64,000 nt of DNA from an uncultured Poribacteria bacterium. GTDB lineage: Bacteria > Poribacteria > WGA-4E > WGA-3G. The notes under the pieces were generated by a model. It saw nothing but the letters and a program-made list of their open reading frames with translations, had not been told where the DNA came from and did not search any database. Position numbers and translations under genes: made by a program. This document shows, piece after piece, positions 11,659 to 21,448 of this stretch. The DNA is taken from NCBI GenBank assembly GCA_951813545.1, contig OX638352.1, positions 1 to 64,000 on the forward strand. The letters are read 5' to 3'. Each line of letters starts with the position of its first letter. The first letter of the stretch is position 1.

Positions 11659-12315
11659 ATGCGACGCATCGTTGACATCGGTAGACGTATTGAACTCATA
11701 CCAATCGACCCGCACTTCCACGACATCACTATCGGACTCTATCACCAGCAAATTTTCGATGAAACTACAGGAAAAGACATTCCTGTTTTTTTAGTGCACA
11801 CCTACAGCCAGATTGCAGGTGCCCCTGAGAGAATTGAGGAGGTCATACAATCCATGCAAACACTCGGAGGGATGCTGAAAACCACCGAAGGCTTGCTCTA
11901 TTTTCCTTGTAAAAATGTTCATGAAGCTGCGTGTCGTCGCGTCTTTTTGGAGGCATGCAAACTCGCACCAAACAACCCAGCTGAAACACGTCCTTTAAAT
12001 ATACTTGATAAAAAATCACAACTGACGATCACAGTTGACTCGGCCGGTGCTGGCATCTATCAGGTTACAGCAAATGATGAAGGAAGAGGCGCGGCACGGC
12101 GAATCTCAGCGATTGCTGGCGGCTTGATGAAATTAGGCGAAATGGAAGACATCAAAACCGATAACAAGGATACGATCAGTTTCGCCTGTGGACAATCCCA
12201 TGACGCACTTATTGGACTCCTGTTGATCCGTGCTCCGAACGTCAGAGTCGTCTTGCGAGAGGAAGAGATGGATGCCACACGCGGTGTGCTCTCTGCCCCA
12301 AGTCAACAAACATAA
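11659..12315 (+). CDS. Hypothetical protein
   Basis: Intact ORF between annotated neighbours; no family recognised. Confidence 0.55.
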   Translation: MRRIVDIGRRIELIPIDPHFHDITIGLYHQQIFDETTGKDIPVFLVHTYSQIAGAPERIEEVIQSMQTLGGMLKTTEGLLYFPCKNVHEAACRRVFLEACKLAPNNPAETRPLNILDKKSQLTITVDSAGAGIYQVTANDEGRGAARRISAIAGGLMKLGEMEDIKTDNKDTISFACGQSHDALIGLLLIRAPNVRVVLREEEMDATRGVLSAPSQQT

Positions 12316-12327
12316 AGGAAATTGAAG

Positions 12328-13356
12328 ATGCAAACGTCGATGACCGGTCGTGAACGCGTACTCGCAGCACTTCGCAATGAACCTACCGATCGCACGCCTA
12401 TCTGCAATCCGACTTCAGTCGCCACTGTCGAACTGATGGACCTGGTCGATGCCCCTTTCCCACAAGCAAATCGGGAACCGGAACTAATGGCACGACTCGC
12501 TGCTACCGGATATACCGAACTCGGATTTGACACCATAATGCCCGTCTTCACGATTATCCAAGAATCCAGTGCACTCGGTTGTAAGATTCAGTGGGAACAG
12601 AAGGACAACTGGCCCACTGTTAGGATGCGCGAACCGATCTGGGAAGACGTTGATGACATTGTTATACCCGATGATTTCTTGACACATCCGGACACGCAAT
12701 GCGTACTTGAAGCGATTAAAATTCTGAAAAAGGAGTATGGTGATGAAGTGGCTGTCATCGGAAAAACAATGGGACCTTGGTCGCTCGGCTACCACTGCTT
12801 CGGTGTTGAACCCTTCCTACTGCTTTCGCTTGACGATCCAGGAAAAACAAAACTTGCCCTTGATCGGATGAAGGAAGCGACTGTTCAATTCGGTGTCGCA
12901 CAAATTGAGGCAGGTGCCGATGCTCTTACGCTTCCAGACCACGCTACAGGCGACCTCGTTAGTGGCGAATACTACCAGCGTTACCTCCGAGACCTGCACA
13001 TCGAATTTGTCGAACGTATCCCTATTCCCTTAATACTGCACATCTGCGGACGCACTGTTGACAGAATGGAATACATTGCACAAACCGGCATGTCCGCTTT
13101 CCATTACGATTCCAAAAACGAACCTCAGGAGTCCATGGACATTGTCCAAGAACGCATTGCTCTCGTCGGAAATATCAATAATCCGGAAACCCTCTTTTCT
13201 AAAGAACCGGAAGACGTTAAAGCAGAGGTGGTAAAAAATCTTGAGGCAGGAGTGCCATTGATCGGACCGGAATGCGCAATTCCACTTCAGACGACAATCG
13301 AAAATCTCCAAGCAATACCGGAAGCAGTTCAAGAATGGCACCGCGCGCAAGTATAA
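12328..13356 (+). CDS. Uroporphyrinogen decarboxylase (URO-D) family protein, methyltransferase-like
   Basis: MTGRERVLAALRNEPTDRTPI start and HICGRTVDRMEYIAQTGMSAFHYDSK; typical of the URO-D/MtaA superfamily. Confidence 0.85.
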   Translation: MQTSMTGRERVLAALRNEPTDRTPICNPTSVATVELMDLVDAPFPQANREPELMARLAATGYTELGFDTIMPVFTIIQESSALGCKIQWEQKDNWPTVRMREPIWEDVDDIVIPDDFLTHPDTQCVLEAIKILKKEYGDEVAVIGKTMGPWSLGYHCFGVEPFLLLSLDDPGKTKLALDRMKEATVQFGVAQIEAGADALTLPDHATGDLVSGEYYQRYLRDLHIEFVERIPIPLILHICGRTVDRMEYIAQTGMSAFHYDSKNEPQESMDIVQERIALVGNINNPETLFSKEPEDVKAEVVKNLEAGVPLIGPECAIPLQTTIENLQAIPEAVQEWHRAQV

Positions 13357-13376
13357 ACTATTTACGGAGCAAATAG

Positions 13377-13985
13377 GTGAAAAGAATTCCAGTTTTATTC
13401 TTAATGATAAGTTTAATGCTGATGGGTTTGACCGCAGGACACACACAGGATGCAGATTTTGATGCTTTGACGGCATCGGATGTTAATGCCGATGGCGTTG
13501 TAAATATCCTCGATCTGACGCTCATTGCCACGCACTTCGGCGAGACATCCACCGCGGATCAACCCCCTAATCCCGATGTCAACGGTGACGGGACCATCAA
13601 TATCCTTGACTTGACACTGGTTGCGGGCAATTTCGGCAGAAAATCTGGCATCCCCTTTGAAGTCACAGATGCAACTTTTGACGACATCGTCTTGGGTTCT
13701 GAGCTGCCGATTGTCGTAGAATTTAAAGACGATACCTGACCATTTTGCATATTGATGAGACCGGTGGTCGCAGAAGTGGCATTAGAATATCGAGAGACAT
13801 TCAGTTTCGTTAAGTTGGACGTGAACACCCAGCGGGAAAAGACATTGGAATATCGTATCCGTGGAACACCGACCTATATTGTCTTCAAGGATGGAGAGAT
13901 TGCAGGCGGGTTTGTTGGAGCAATGCCTAAGGCTGAATTGGTACAACGAATCCTCGGAATCTTAGAGATTGAAGAAACTGAATAA
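13377..13985 (+). CDS. Candidate selenoprotein: signal peptide + type I dockerin + thioredoxin domain, in-frame TGA (13737-13739) at UxxC
   Basis: ORFs 13377..13739 and 13752..13985 are in the same frame. Read-through gives ...VVEFKDDT[U]PFCILMRPVVAEVALEY...RGTPTYIVFKDG, aligning with thioredoxin F-x-x-x-W-C-G-P-C...P. Dockerin repeats: DVNADGVVNILDLTLIATHFG / DVNGDGTINILDLTLVAGNFG. Confidence 0.75.
13759..13769 (+). promoter_or_regulatory. Possible bacterial SECIS apical hairpin (GACC-GGU-GGUC)
   Basis: Perfect 4-bp stem with GGU loop; loop begins 24 nt after the last base of the in-frame TGA. Confidence 0.4.
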
Positions 13986-14066
13986 GCATGTTTAAGTATT
14001 AATATTCAAGTTTTGCATTCCCGATTGGGTTGGAAAGTTGGAAGTTTGGAAGTAAGGAAAAAACTC

Positions 14067-15473
14067 ATGAAAAGATTGATTTGTTTGCTGCTAATATTAA
14101 GTTTAGCGATGCTCGTTTTAACGGTGAGTTACGCCCAAGATACGGACCCTGATACCTTGTGGGCAGCTGATGTCAATACGGACGGTGTGATAAACATCCT
14201 CGATCTGACGCTCGTTGCTTCTCACTTCGGCGAGACACCCACCGCAGATCAGAGTCCTAATCCAGATGTCAATGGGGACGGAAGTGTCAATATCCTTGAC
14301 TTGACGCTCGTCGCGAGCCATTTCGGCAAAACCGTTCCGCCACCTGTAGTGTTTGTTAGGACTCCGCTGTTTCTTAGAGCGGATCCAGCAGCGAATTCGC
14401 AGCTTGACGTGAACGATGCTATCACCGTTACCTTTGATAAGACCCCAGAGGATGTTACAGTGAGCACAGGGGTCGCTATAGTCGATGACAAGATCGTGAC
14501 AATCACAGGTCCTTTCACTGCTGGTCCTCTTGCGTTGACAATTACTTGGTCTGATGGCACTCAAACGCAAACCCTCACCTACACTGTCAAGCAACCTGTA
14601 GCTTTTGTTGGCGTGGATCCAACGATTGACTCCGAACTTACTGTGAACGATACCATCACCTTTACTTTTGACAGCCCACCCGATCATGTTACAGTAAATG
14701 TAGGTGACGCTACAATCGATGGCAAAATTGTGACAATCCAAGGTCCCTTTACTCCGGGTCCCCTTAACTTAAAAATCACTTGGAATGATGGGAGTCTAAC
14801 ATTTACTTACACTGTCGCCGAACCAGATACCGATGCCCCGGATATTACCAGTGGAACCGTCAGTAATGGTGCCAAAGATGTTGACCCTAAAGCGATTAAC
14901 AGCAATTTACGGATCGAAATTGAGTTTAGTGAAGCGGTCAGTGGTAACATCGCACTGCAAACCGCAGCAGGCGTTGACATCGGTTGGCTTGGCAGAGTTG
15001 AAGGTAATAAAGGGATCCTCGAACTGGTCAAAGGGAAAGAACTTGGCAACGAGATAACTTATGTTATTGCGGGGAAAGTCGAAGATGCTGCTGGCAATTC
15101 AACGGACATCAGCATTACTTTTACCACTGCGAGCAAAACCTCTGGTATCCCGATTGAAGTTACTGATGCGACATTTGATAGCGTCGTGCTTGGATCGGAA
15201 GTACCCATTGTGCTTGAGTATATAAAAGATGGGTGACCGTCTTGTAAAAGAATGGTGCCAGTTGTCGCCGAAATTGCTTTAGAGAACCGAAACACGTTTG
15301 CTGTTGCGAAACTGAATATTAAGGACGGCAGACAAACGCTCCGAAAATATCCGATTAGACAGACCCCGACCTATATGGTGTTCCAAGATGGAAAACGTGT
15401 TGGAAGTTTCGCAGGAGTGATGCCAAAAGCGCAGATACTTCAGAAAATTCTCAGCGTCATAGATGTTGAATAG
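14067..15473 (+). CDS. Candidate selenoprotein: signal peptide + type I dockerin + Ig-like repeats + thioredoxin domain, in-frame TGA (15234-15236) at UxxC
   Basis: ORFs 14013..15236 and 15252..15473 are in the same frame. Read-through gives ...IVLEYIKDG[U]PSCKRMVPVVAEIALEN...RQTPTYMVFQDGK. Dockerin pair and Big_5-like domain (PDITSGTVSNGAKDVDP...NLRIEIEFSEAV) upstream. Confidence 0.75.
15254..15269 (+). promoter_or_regulatory. Possible bacterial SECIS-like hairpin (GGUG-CCAGUUGU-CGCC)
   Basis: 4-bp stem (one G-U) starting 18 nt after the last base of the in-frame TGA, loop contains GUU; weaker than the first copy. Confidence 0.25.
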
Positions 15474-15595
15474 AATTAAAGGAAGACAACAGGCATCAAG
15501 ATTGAAATGAAAAAACGAATCTTATGCCAAGTTGTTTTGTAAAGAGGCATTTCTGGCATCTGTCCGGTGCGGTTGCATGAAGTTTAATAAAATAT

Positions 15596-15758
15596 TTCGG
15601 TAATTCTATATTTTTTCCCGGGGTCCCCGCCCGTTACTGGGGAGGGGGCCGGTAGGTGCGGTTTTGCGGTGTACTCACCCAAATGCGATCTGCATTCCTA
15701 ACCGGGGTCCCCACCCGTTACTGGGAAGGGGCACCGGACTTCCCTAAAAATTACCGAA
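15596..15758. repeat. 163-bp inverted-repeat element (TTCGGTAATT / AATTACCGAA) carrying two CGGGGTCCCC(A/G)CCCGTTACTGGG repeats
   Basis: 10-bp perfect IR; direct repeats at about 15617 and 15701; same core again at 30932-30963. Confidence 0.55.
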
Positions 15759-16122
15759 TTAAAAAATTAATCTTCATCAAACCGCACCCATAGGTATCAA
15801 TTTAGCTTTCACGGTATTTTGTAACAGCGTTTCTACAAATGCCGCCCCTACGGGGCTTGAGTTTTTTTGGTCACATGCTGCTATAAACATGCCATCCCTA
15901 CGGGATTCAAGAGGTTTTAGAGTTTTCAAGGTTTTTGTGTAAAATCCGGTGCGGTTAGGAAACCGCACCTACCGGCCTGGGGTCCGAGGATGTGTTTTTC
16001 TTGAATTGACACCTATGGCAGTTAAAAACCGCACCTACCAGATCTGGGGCGAATTAGAATTGATTAAACTTCATCAAACCTCGTCAGTGGAGGCGGGGTG
16101 CTTGTTTCCTGACGAACTGGTA

Positions 16123-18024
16123 TTACAGACCACTTCGGTGATAAAACCACCACTCCACCAGGAGGAGTAGATATGCCGTGAGTGCAAACCAACGCCATAT
16201 CTCCTGCGCGATGGGTTGCAAACCGGCTTCTGCTTCCGTCGAATCTTCTGGCATCGTTGACACTGAAGAATGCAACAGTGCTGACTCTTTAGCGTTCAAC
16301 AGGTTGACCGTAAACCGCTCAAGCTCGGTATTGTCAGCAAAAAGGGTATAGACACCGATCTGATCTGTCTGGGTGAATATTGGATTGTCGAGTTCAACCA
16401 TCGTTTCATCGGGTTTCTGGATACGAAGACCGATATCTCCCATTGTTGAGCCAATCCTTACCTGTTCTCCAGTTCGGAAGGCATGTCGGGTTCTACCTTC
16501 TTGAAATAGAAGCGGCTGGAGAGGGGAAATCCCTGCTTCAAACCAAGCTAAACACTGGTAGACAAACTGCGGTGCCGCTGGGATAGTCAACGCGAAGTTG
16601 GAGGTTTCAGGGTTGAACGCATCAAACTCGAAAACGAGGAGTTGGTTGTCCGATTTCTGGCCGATCCATATAAGTGTCCCCTTTTCTGTCTCAACAAGCG
16701 AATCTCCCCAGAGTGGCAACTCTCGATGCCAAGATTCTTTCACCAGCACGCCTTGCAGCGACACACCCGCCATGAGTGGATGACTTTCATCCTCCTTGAT
16801 AACGCGCACAAGTGCTGTCTCCGTTTCAACGACCGGAGTATCTTCCCGAATGAAGGGCAGGTTACTACCGGGGTTGATGAAGATTAGATGCGTTCCAGAT
16901 GCCATTTCAGAAAACCCTTCAAAAGCCTCGCGTCCGGTCAGTGTGCCACCATCGAAAATTGTAAGATCCGCATCGCCAGTACCGTGATAATCCACAGGAT
17001 CAACCAGATCCAGCTTCACATGCTTCCCATACGATTTCAAAAGATCAGGGAGCAAAGAATTTCGACTGTCACTGACAAGCAAAATGTGAAATGGAGATAC
17101 AGCAGATAAGATTGCCGAAGCACTGTTATCAAGCGGAAAGTCATCTTCCACATCAAAATGCACACGCATAACCTTCCCCTCTAAACCACTCGGTTCACCT
17201 GAAAACAGAACTGATTTAGTCTTGCCCGGACGGATAGATACCCGTCTATCATCAAAGGAGACATTCTCGACCGCCAATTGAACGTCGAATTCTCTGGACA
17301 TCCCTGTGAAGTTCTGGATCCGAATCAATACCTCGTACCGGTTTCCTACGATTTCAGCACTGAATCGAACGATACCGACATTATCGGCTTGTTCACCTAC
17401 TCCGATTTTATGAACCGACAGCGATATATCCGGTAGGTTTTCAAAGGTATCGCTGATAAAGAAGATATTGTCTTGTGAAGACTCGGCGTAGCGTGTCGCT
17501 GCATCAAAGACGGGTCGGAGATTTCGGGGGGCATGGGCTGAAGTAATGTTTTTTATCGCTTGCTGGAGTTTTCCTGTATCCGTTGTGAAGGCTTGTTGAA
17601 TGTAGGTTCCGGGGGCATTCGTCACCATAAGCATCATTCCACCACTCGCGGAAACCTCTTTAATGTACTGCTGCGCTTCCTGCTTTGCAAGTGCTAAGCG
17701 GGTTTGTCCCATCTCTGTTGACGACATACTCGCGGAATTATCTACGATGAGAATCGCTTTCCCGGGCATGAAACCCGGTTTGCGCAACGCAGGGCGCGCT
17801 ATGCTGCATGTGAGGAGCAGTAAAAACAGCACTTGTAGAAGTGGGAGCAGAAGGTTACGGAGTCTTTGGAAAGGGACATTCGCTCTCCGATCTTCATCGG
17901 TGGAGAGCCAAAGCATAATGCTAGGGACAAGGCGGGTGTGACGACGCAATTTCAGAAAGTGAAGTGCCACCACAATAGGAATAACACCCAGCAGATAAAA
18001 CGCGGCAGGATTCAGGAATTGCAT
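16123..18024 (-). CDS. BatA/VWA-type membrane protein
   Basis: N-terminal FLNPAAFYLLGVIPIVVALHFLKLRR (BatA) and ILIVDNSASMSS vWA MIDAS; C-terminal TM. Confidence 0.85.
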   Translation of the reverse strand: MQFLNPAAFYLLGVIPIVVALHFLKLRRHTRLVPSIMLWLSTDEDRRANVPFQRLRNLLLPLLQVLFLLLLTCSIARPALRKPGFMPGKAILIVDNSASMSSTEMGQTRLALAKQEAQQYIKEVSASGGMMLMVTNAPGTYIQQAFTTDTGKLQQAIKNITSAHAPRNLRPVFDAATRYAESSQDNIFFISDTFENLPDISLSVHKIGVGEQADNVGIVRFSAEIVGNRYEVLIRIQNFTGMSREFDVQLAVENVSFDDRRVSIRPGKTKSVLFSGEPSGLEGKVMRVHFDVEDDFPLDNSASAILSAVSPFHILLVSDSRNSLLPDLLKSYGKHVKLDLVDPVDYHGTGDADLTIFDGGTLTGREAFEGFSEMASGTHLIFINPGSNLPFIREDTPVVETETALVRVIKEDESHPLMAGVSLQGVLVKESWHRELPLWGDSLVETEKGTLIWIGQKSDNQLLVFEFDAFNPETSNFALTIPAAPQFVYQCLAWFEAGISPLQPLLFQEGRTRHAFRTGEQVRIGSTMGDIGLRIQKPDETMVELDNPIFTQTDQIGVYTLFADNTELERFTVNLLNAKESALLHSSVSTMPEDSTEAEAGLQPIAQEIWRWFALTAYLLLLVEWWFYHRSGL

Positions 18025-18172
18025 TTTCGCCTCCCCGCGATTTTGGCGCAGCTCACATCTTCCAGAGTGCGTAGCCTGAAACGTAGTGGAAGGGTTTTTG
18101 CTTGGGTGTTTCTTCAGGTCTACGTAAAGGAATCTGAAGTCTCCAGCCTACCTTACCGAACCGCAAGGAATA

Positions 18173-18565
18173 TTAAGAATCCTCTTTTTCCTTGAGACTT
18201 TGCATGACCTCATCGGCATCCAATCTGCCAACTTCACCATAGTCTTGAAGACGTTCACAAGCTGCCCGGACCTTATCGTGCTCGTCAAGTTCCAAATAGA
18301 GGCTCGCCAAATTTTTGTGCATTTCCCGAAACACACCGGGCCAATTCCGCTCACCCTCTTTATCAATAATACGGGTCGCATTCTTAAGCGCAGTGTTGAC
18401 AACTTCATCTAATGCTGCTTTGTCTTCATCTGAAATACGAAAATCCGCTTCTTGGCGTTTCTGATTATAGGCTTTTAGTTCACCAAGTGCTTTATCGCAC
18501 TGATTATATGTTTTTTCGATACTCAAAGCACCTTCAAAAATTTTTGATAAGAATCCAAATTTCAT
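18173..18565 (-). CDS. Hypothetical protein, alpha-helical
   Basis: 130 aa intact ORF; no clear family. Confidence 0.55.
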   Translation of the reverse strand: MKFGFLSKIFEGALSIEKTYNQCDKALGELKAYNQKRQEADFRISDEDKAALDEVVNTALKNATRIIDKEGERNWPGVFREMHKNLASLYLELDEHDKVRAACERLQDYGEVGRLDADEVMQSLKEKEDS

Positions 18566-18624
18566 AGCGTCTCCGAATGAGTGTAGGGCTGAGGTGGAAG
18601 TGCCTCGCCCTACAACAAATTATC

Positions 18625-19410
18625 TTAAAAATCGGTTTTCAGTTCTCCCCATGTCACTGCCAACTTGTCGCGTGCTTCAACAGCAAGCCAACCAAGCACA
18701 CCCGGGAGACTCTGTTCCATCGATTCCTCAACCTCTTTTGCAGTCAACGCTTTAGCGTATATGACGACCTCATCAATAATCGCATCTTCGACTTTGTGGA
18801 GGCCCGGATTTTCGCCTGCGCCGATGTAAATTGCAGCCTCTTTGAACTCGGGCCACTTAAAATTCTCTGGCTGCGCGCCGATAAATTCACCGTTGACATA
18901 GATTTTGCCATCTTTCCCATCGGCAACCATAACGTAGTGATACCATTCTTTTAATTCAAACTGAAAGTTCGCGAGACTCTTGTCGGCGTGATGTCCAGCA
19001 TCCCAAAACGGGTTGAAACCGGGATTCACCATCGTGCGGAATTCACAACATCCACCAGCAGCAGCTTCAATCGAGATGATGCCATCGTACTCCACATGCT
19101 TATTTAGGAAGAACCACGCTTCCATCGTGATTTCGCCTATCTCCCCGATTGGAACGATAAAATCGTTCTGTTCCATTTGAACGACACCACCGCTCAGATG
19201 GATCGCTTTATTGAATGCCCCATCAACGAGGGAACCTTTCCCGACCAATTTTGCATCATTCCCGTTGTCAGAATCATCTGTGACTTTATTACCGCTCAAT
19301 TTGTCAAAAGAATAATAGACGAGGACATCCTTTTCCTCGACGGCCTCGGAGAGACTCACTGCAAATACACAGATCGCTGCAAGTCCCAACAGGATTAGAC
19401 TTCTACGCAT
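18625..19410 (-). CDS. LamG/concanavalin-like domain secreted protein
   Basis: Signal peptide; VYYSFDKLSGNKVTDDSDNGNDAKLVG..., ITMEAWFFLN, IDEVVIYAKALTAKEV. Confidence 0.85.
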   Translation of the reverse strand: MRRSLILLGLAAICVFAVSLSEAVEEKDVLVYYSFDKLSGNKVTDDSDNGNDAKLVGKGSLVDGAFNKAIHLSGGVVQMEQNDFIVPIGEIGEITMEAWFFLNKHVEYDGIISIEAAAGGCCEFRTMVNPGFNPFWDAGHHADKSLANFQFELKEWYHYVMVADGKDGKIYVNGEFIGAQPENFKWPEFKEAAIYIGAGENPGLHKVEDAIIDEVVIYAKALTAKEVEESMEQSLPGVLGWLAVEARDKLAVTWGELKTDF

Positions 19411-19506
19411 TTTCGTTCCTCCCTAAGCATTTTAGCAAGGATTTTAACATATAACGTGGAACAACATTGATGTATTATACCATAGTCTTGGAATTATATC
19501 AATTTT

Positions 19507-19875
19507 TTACCCACGAATCGCAGCGAGCATCAGACAGCCCCACCCGACGATAAATGCCAACCCACCGATTGGGGTAATCGCACCGAGCCACCGAATGCCT
19601 GTGAGACTAAGGATGTAGAGACTCCCCGAAAAAATTAGGATGCCAGCAAAAAAGCACCATCCCGATGTTGCCGTGAGTTGATTCTGCCATTGGGATACCG
19701 CCCACGCTGCAGCGATCAGACCCAAACTATGGTACATCTGATACCGCACGGCTATCTCAAACGTCTCAAGCATTTCTGGCGAGAGTTTTGACCGAAGTGC
19801 ATGTGCGCCAAATGCCCCGAAAACAACTCCCAATAGACTCAAACCTGAACCGAGTGCAAAGAAAAGATTTAGCAT
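19507..19875 (-). CDS. DUF423 family membrane protein
   Basis: GVVFGAFGAHALRSKLSPEMLETFEIAVRYQMYHSLGLI is the DUF423 signature. Confidence 0.9.
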   Translation of the reverse strand: MLNLFFALGSGLSLLGVVFGAFGAHALRSKLSPEMLETFEIAVRYQMYHSLGLIAAAWAVSQWQNQLTATSGWCFFAGILIFSGSLYILSLTGIRWLGAITPIGGLAFIVGWGCLMLAAIRG

Positions 19876-19984
19876 GGATGCCTCCTTTGAAAAATTAGGT
19901 TATTTTAGCACAAATGCCCGTAATAGGCAAACACACGGAAAACTTCGTCTTGTAAGTCAAGGCATTAAGTGCTACAATAACGCC

Positions 19985-20815
19985 ATGACATTTTTTGAAG
20001 CAATTCTTCTCGGCATCTTACAGGGCTTAACAGAATTTCTACCGGTCAGCAGTTCAGGACATCTCGTCTTAGCACAGCAGTTCTTAGGACTCAAGGAACC
20101 TCTCGTCTTTTTCGACGTAATGCTTCACGTTGGAACGTTAGCCGCCGTGCTTGTCGCATATCGCGATGCAATAAAGAGGTTAGTGATAGGCGGACTTTCT
20201 ACGCTTGGAGATAAGGAACTTTGGCGACAGCCGAGGGAAACGCTCAATAATTCGGCTGAACTGAAGTTTATAGGGTTGATACTGATCGGCTCTATTCCGA
20301 CGGGTATTATCGCGGTCCTGTTCAAGACAGAGTTAGAATCCTTTTTCGATGAAGTCCGTCTCGTCAGCATCATGCTAATTCTCACTGGCGTTATTCTTCA
20401 ATTACCCCGCCTCCGCAGAGAGAAAGCAGATAACCCTGTTGGACAATTGAAAACGTGGCACGCACCACTCATCGGCATCGCACAAGGATGCGCAATTACA
20501 CCCGGTATCTCCCGCTCCGGCACGACAATCTCGCTGGCACTCTTCTTGGGAATTCCAGCAAAAATAGCTGCAGAATACTCGTTTCTGCTCTCAATTCCAG
20601 CGATACTCGGTGCGGTTGCGCTTAAAATACGAGATGTTGGAGATACCAGTGTCCCGCTTCATATCATGGGTACCGGGATGCTCGCCTCGTTTATCGTTGG
20701 TTACATCGCGTTGCGGTTTCTATTAGTCCTGCTTAACCGCGGTAAATTCTCGGTGTTTTCCTACTACTGCATCGCTTTAGGACTCACTTCGCTTTTAATC
20801 GCTTTAATCCAGTAA
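19985..20815 (+). CDS. uppP: Undecaprenyl-diphosphatase
   Basis: EAILLGILQGLTEFLPVSSSGHLVLAQQFLG and PGISRSGTTISLALFLG motifs. Confidence 0.95.
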   Translation: MTFFEAILLGILQGLTEFLPVSSSGHLVLAQQFLGLKEPLVFFDVMLHVGTLAAVLVAYRDAIKRLVIGGLSTLGDKELWRQPRETLNNSAELKFIGLILIGSIPTGIIAVLFKTELESFFDEVRLVSIMLILTGVILQLPRLRREKADNPVGQLKTWHAPLIGIAQGCAITPGISRSGTTISLALFLGIPAKIAAEYSFLLSIPAILGAVALKIRDVGDTSVPLHIMGTGMLASFIVGYIALRFLLVLLNRGKFSVFSYYCIALGLTSLLIALIQ

Positions 20816-21447
20816 GTCGCGACGCATCCAAGTAGTTTTTTATTGTAGTGCTGCACCTCTGGGATCACGCCGATATTACTTAAAATGTCGCACATTTTCC
20901 TATCGTTCTGAAGCGTATTCCGAATCAACTTTTTCCCAGTGCATCTATAAATTAGACTGGCGAGATACATCTGTAACGGTTTCAGTCTGAAGCGTTTGAG
21001 ATACCGAAGCGGAAACCCAAAGCCGTGTCCGGAGATAGCAAGCGTCCCGCCCGGTTTCAAAACCCGTGTGAGTTCGGTTAGAGCAACGTAGTCATCGGGA
21101 ACATGTGGCATGACGAGGAAACAGGTTACGAGATCAAAAGACGCATCTGCAAAAGGCAGCGTCGGGAGCGCAGCACGCAGCAAAACAGGAGTTGCTAAAG
21201 GTCTTTCAACCAACTTTTCAACTTGAGAGCGTCCAAACGACAAGAAGATTGCATCTACATCAACACCAACAAGGAATTTCGGAGTATCCACCGAAAGGGC
21301 AACCAGCAGATTCCCCGGTCCACATCCTACATCTAATACTCTTTTGCCGGTAGCATTGATACCCAAAGTATCAAGCTGCTTTCGTGTAATGCCGCGTTCT
21401 AATTCACGGTAAGCATTCTGGATATAGGAACGGTGCCATTTCGTCAA
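20764..21447 (-). CDS. Class I SAM-dependent methyltransferase
   Basis: VLDVGCGPGNLLVAL motif I; FDLVTCFLVMPHVPD. Confidence 0.88.
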   Translation of the reverse strand: MTKWHRSYIQNAYRELERGITRKQLDTLGINATGKRVLDVGCGPGNLLVALSVDTPKFLVGVDVDAIFLSFGRSQVEKLVERPLATPVLLRAALPTLPFADASFDLVTCFLVMPHVPDDYVALTELTRVLKPGGTLAISGHGFGFPLRYLKRFRLKPLQMYLASLIYRCTGKKLIRNTLQNDRKMCDILSNIGVIPEVQHYNKKLLGCVATYWIKAIKSEVSPKAMQ

Positions 21448-21448
21448 T

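Noticed and set aside
13737-13739. Simple pseudogenisation of the dockerin-thioredoxin genes
   Set aside because: Not excluded, but two diverged paralogues with TGA at the identical catalytic codon and otherwise intact downstream frames make it less likely than Sec recoding.
14118-14741. 207-aa minus-strand ORF across the dockerin/Ig gene
   Set aside because: Antisense shadow of a well-supported plus-strand gene; low-complexity translation with no domain signal.
18577-18954. 125-aa plus-strand ORF opposite the LamG gene
   Set aside because: Shadow ORF; the LamG frame has signal peptide and domain motifs.
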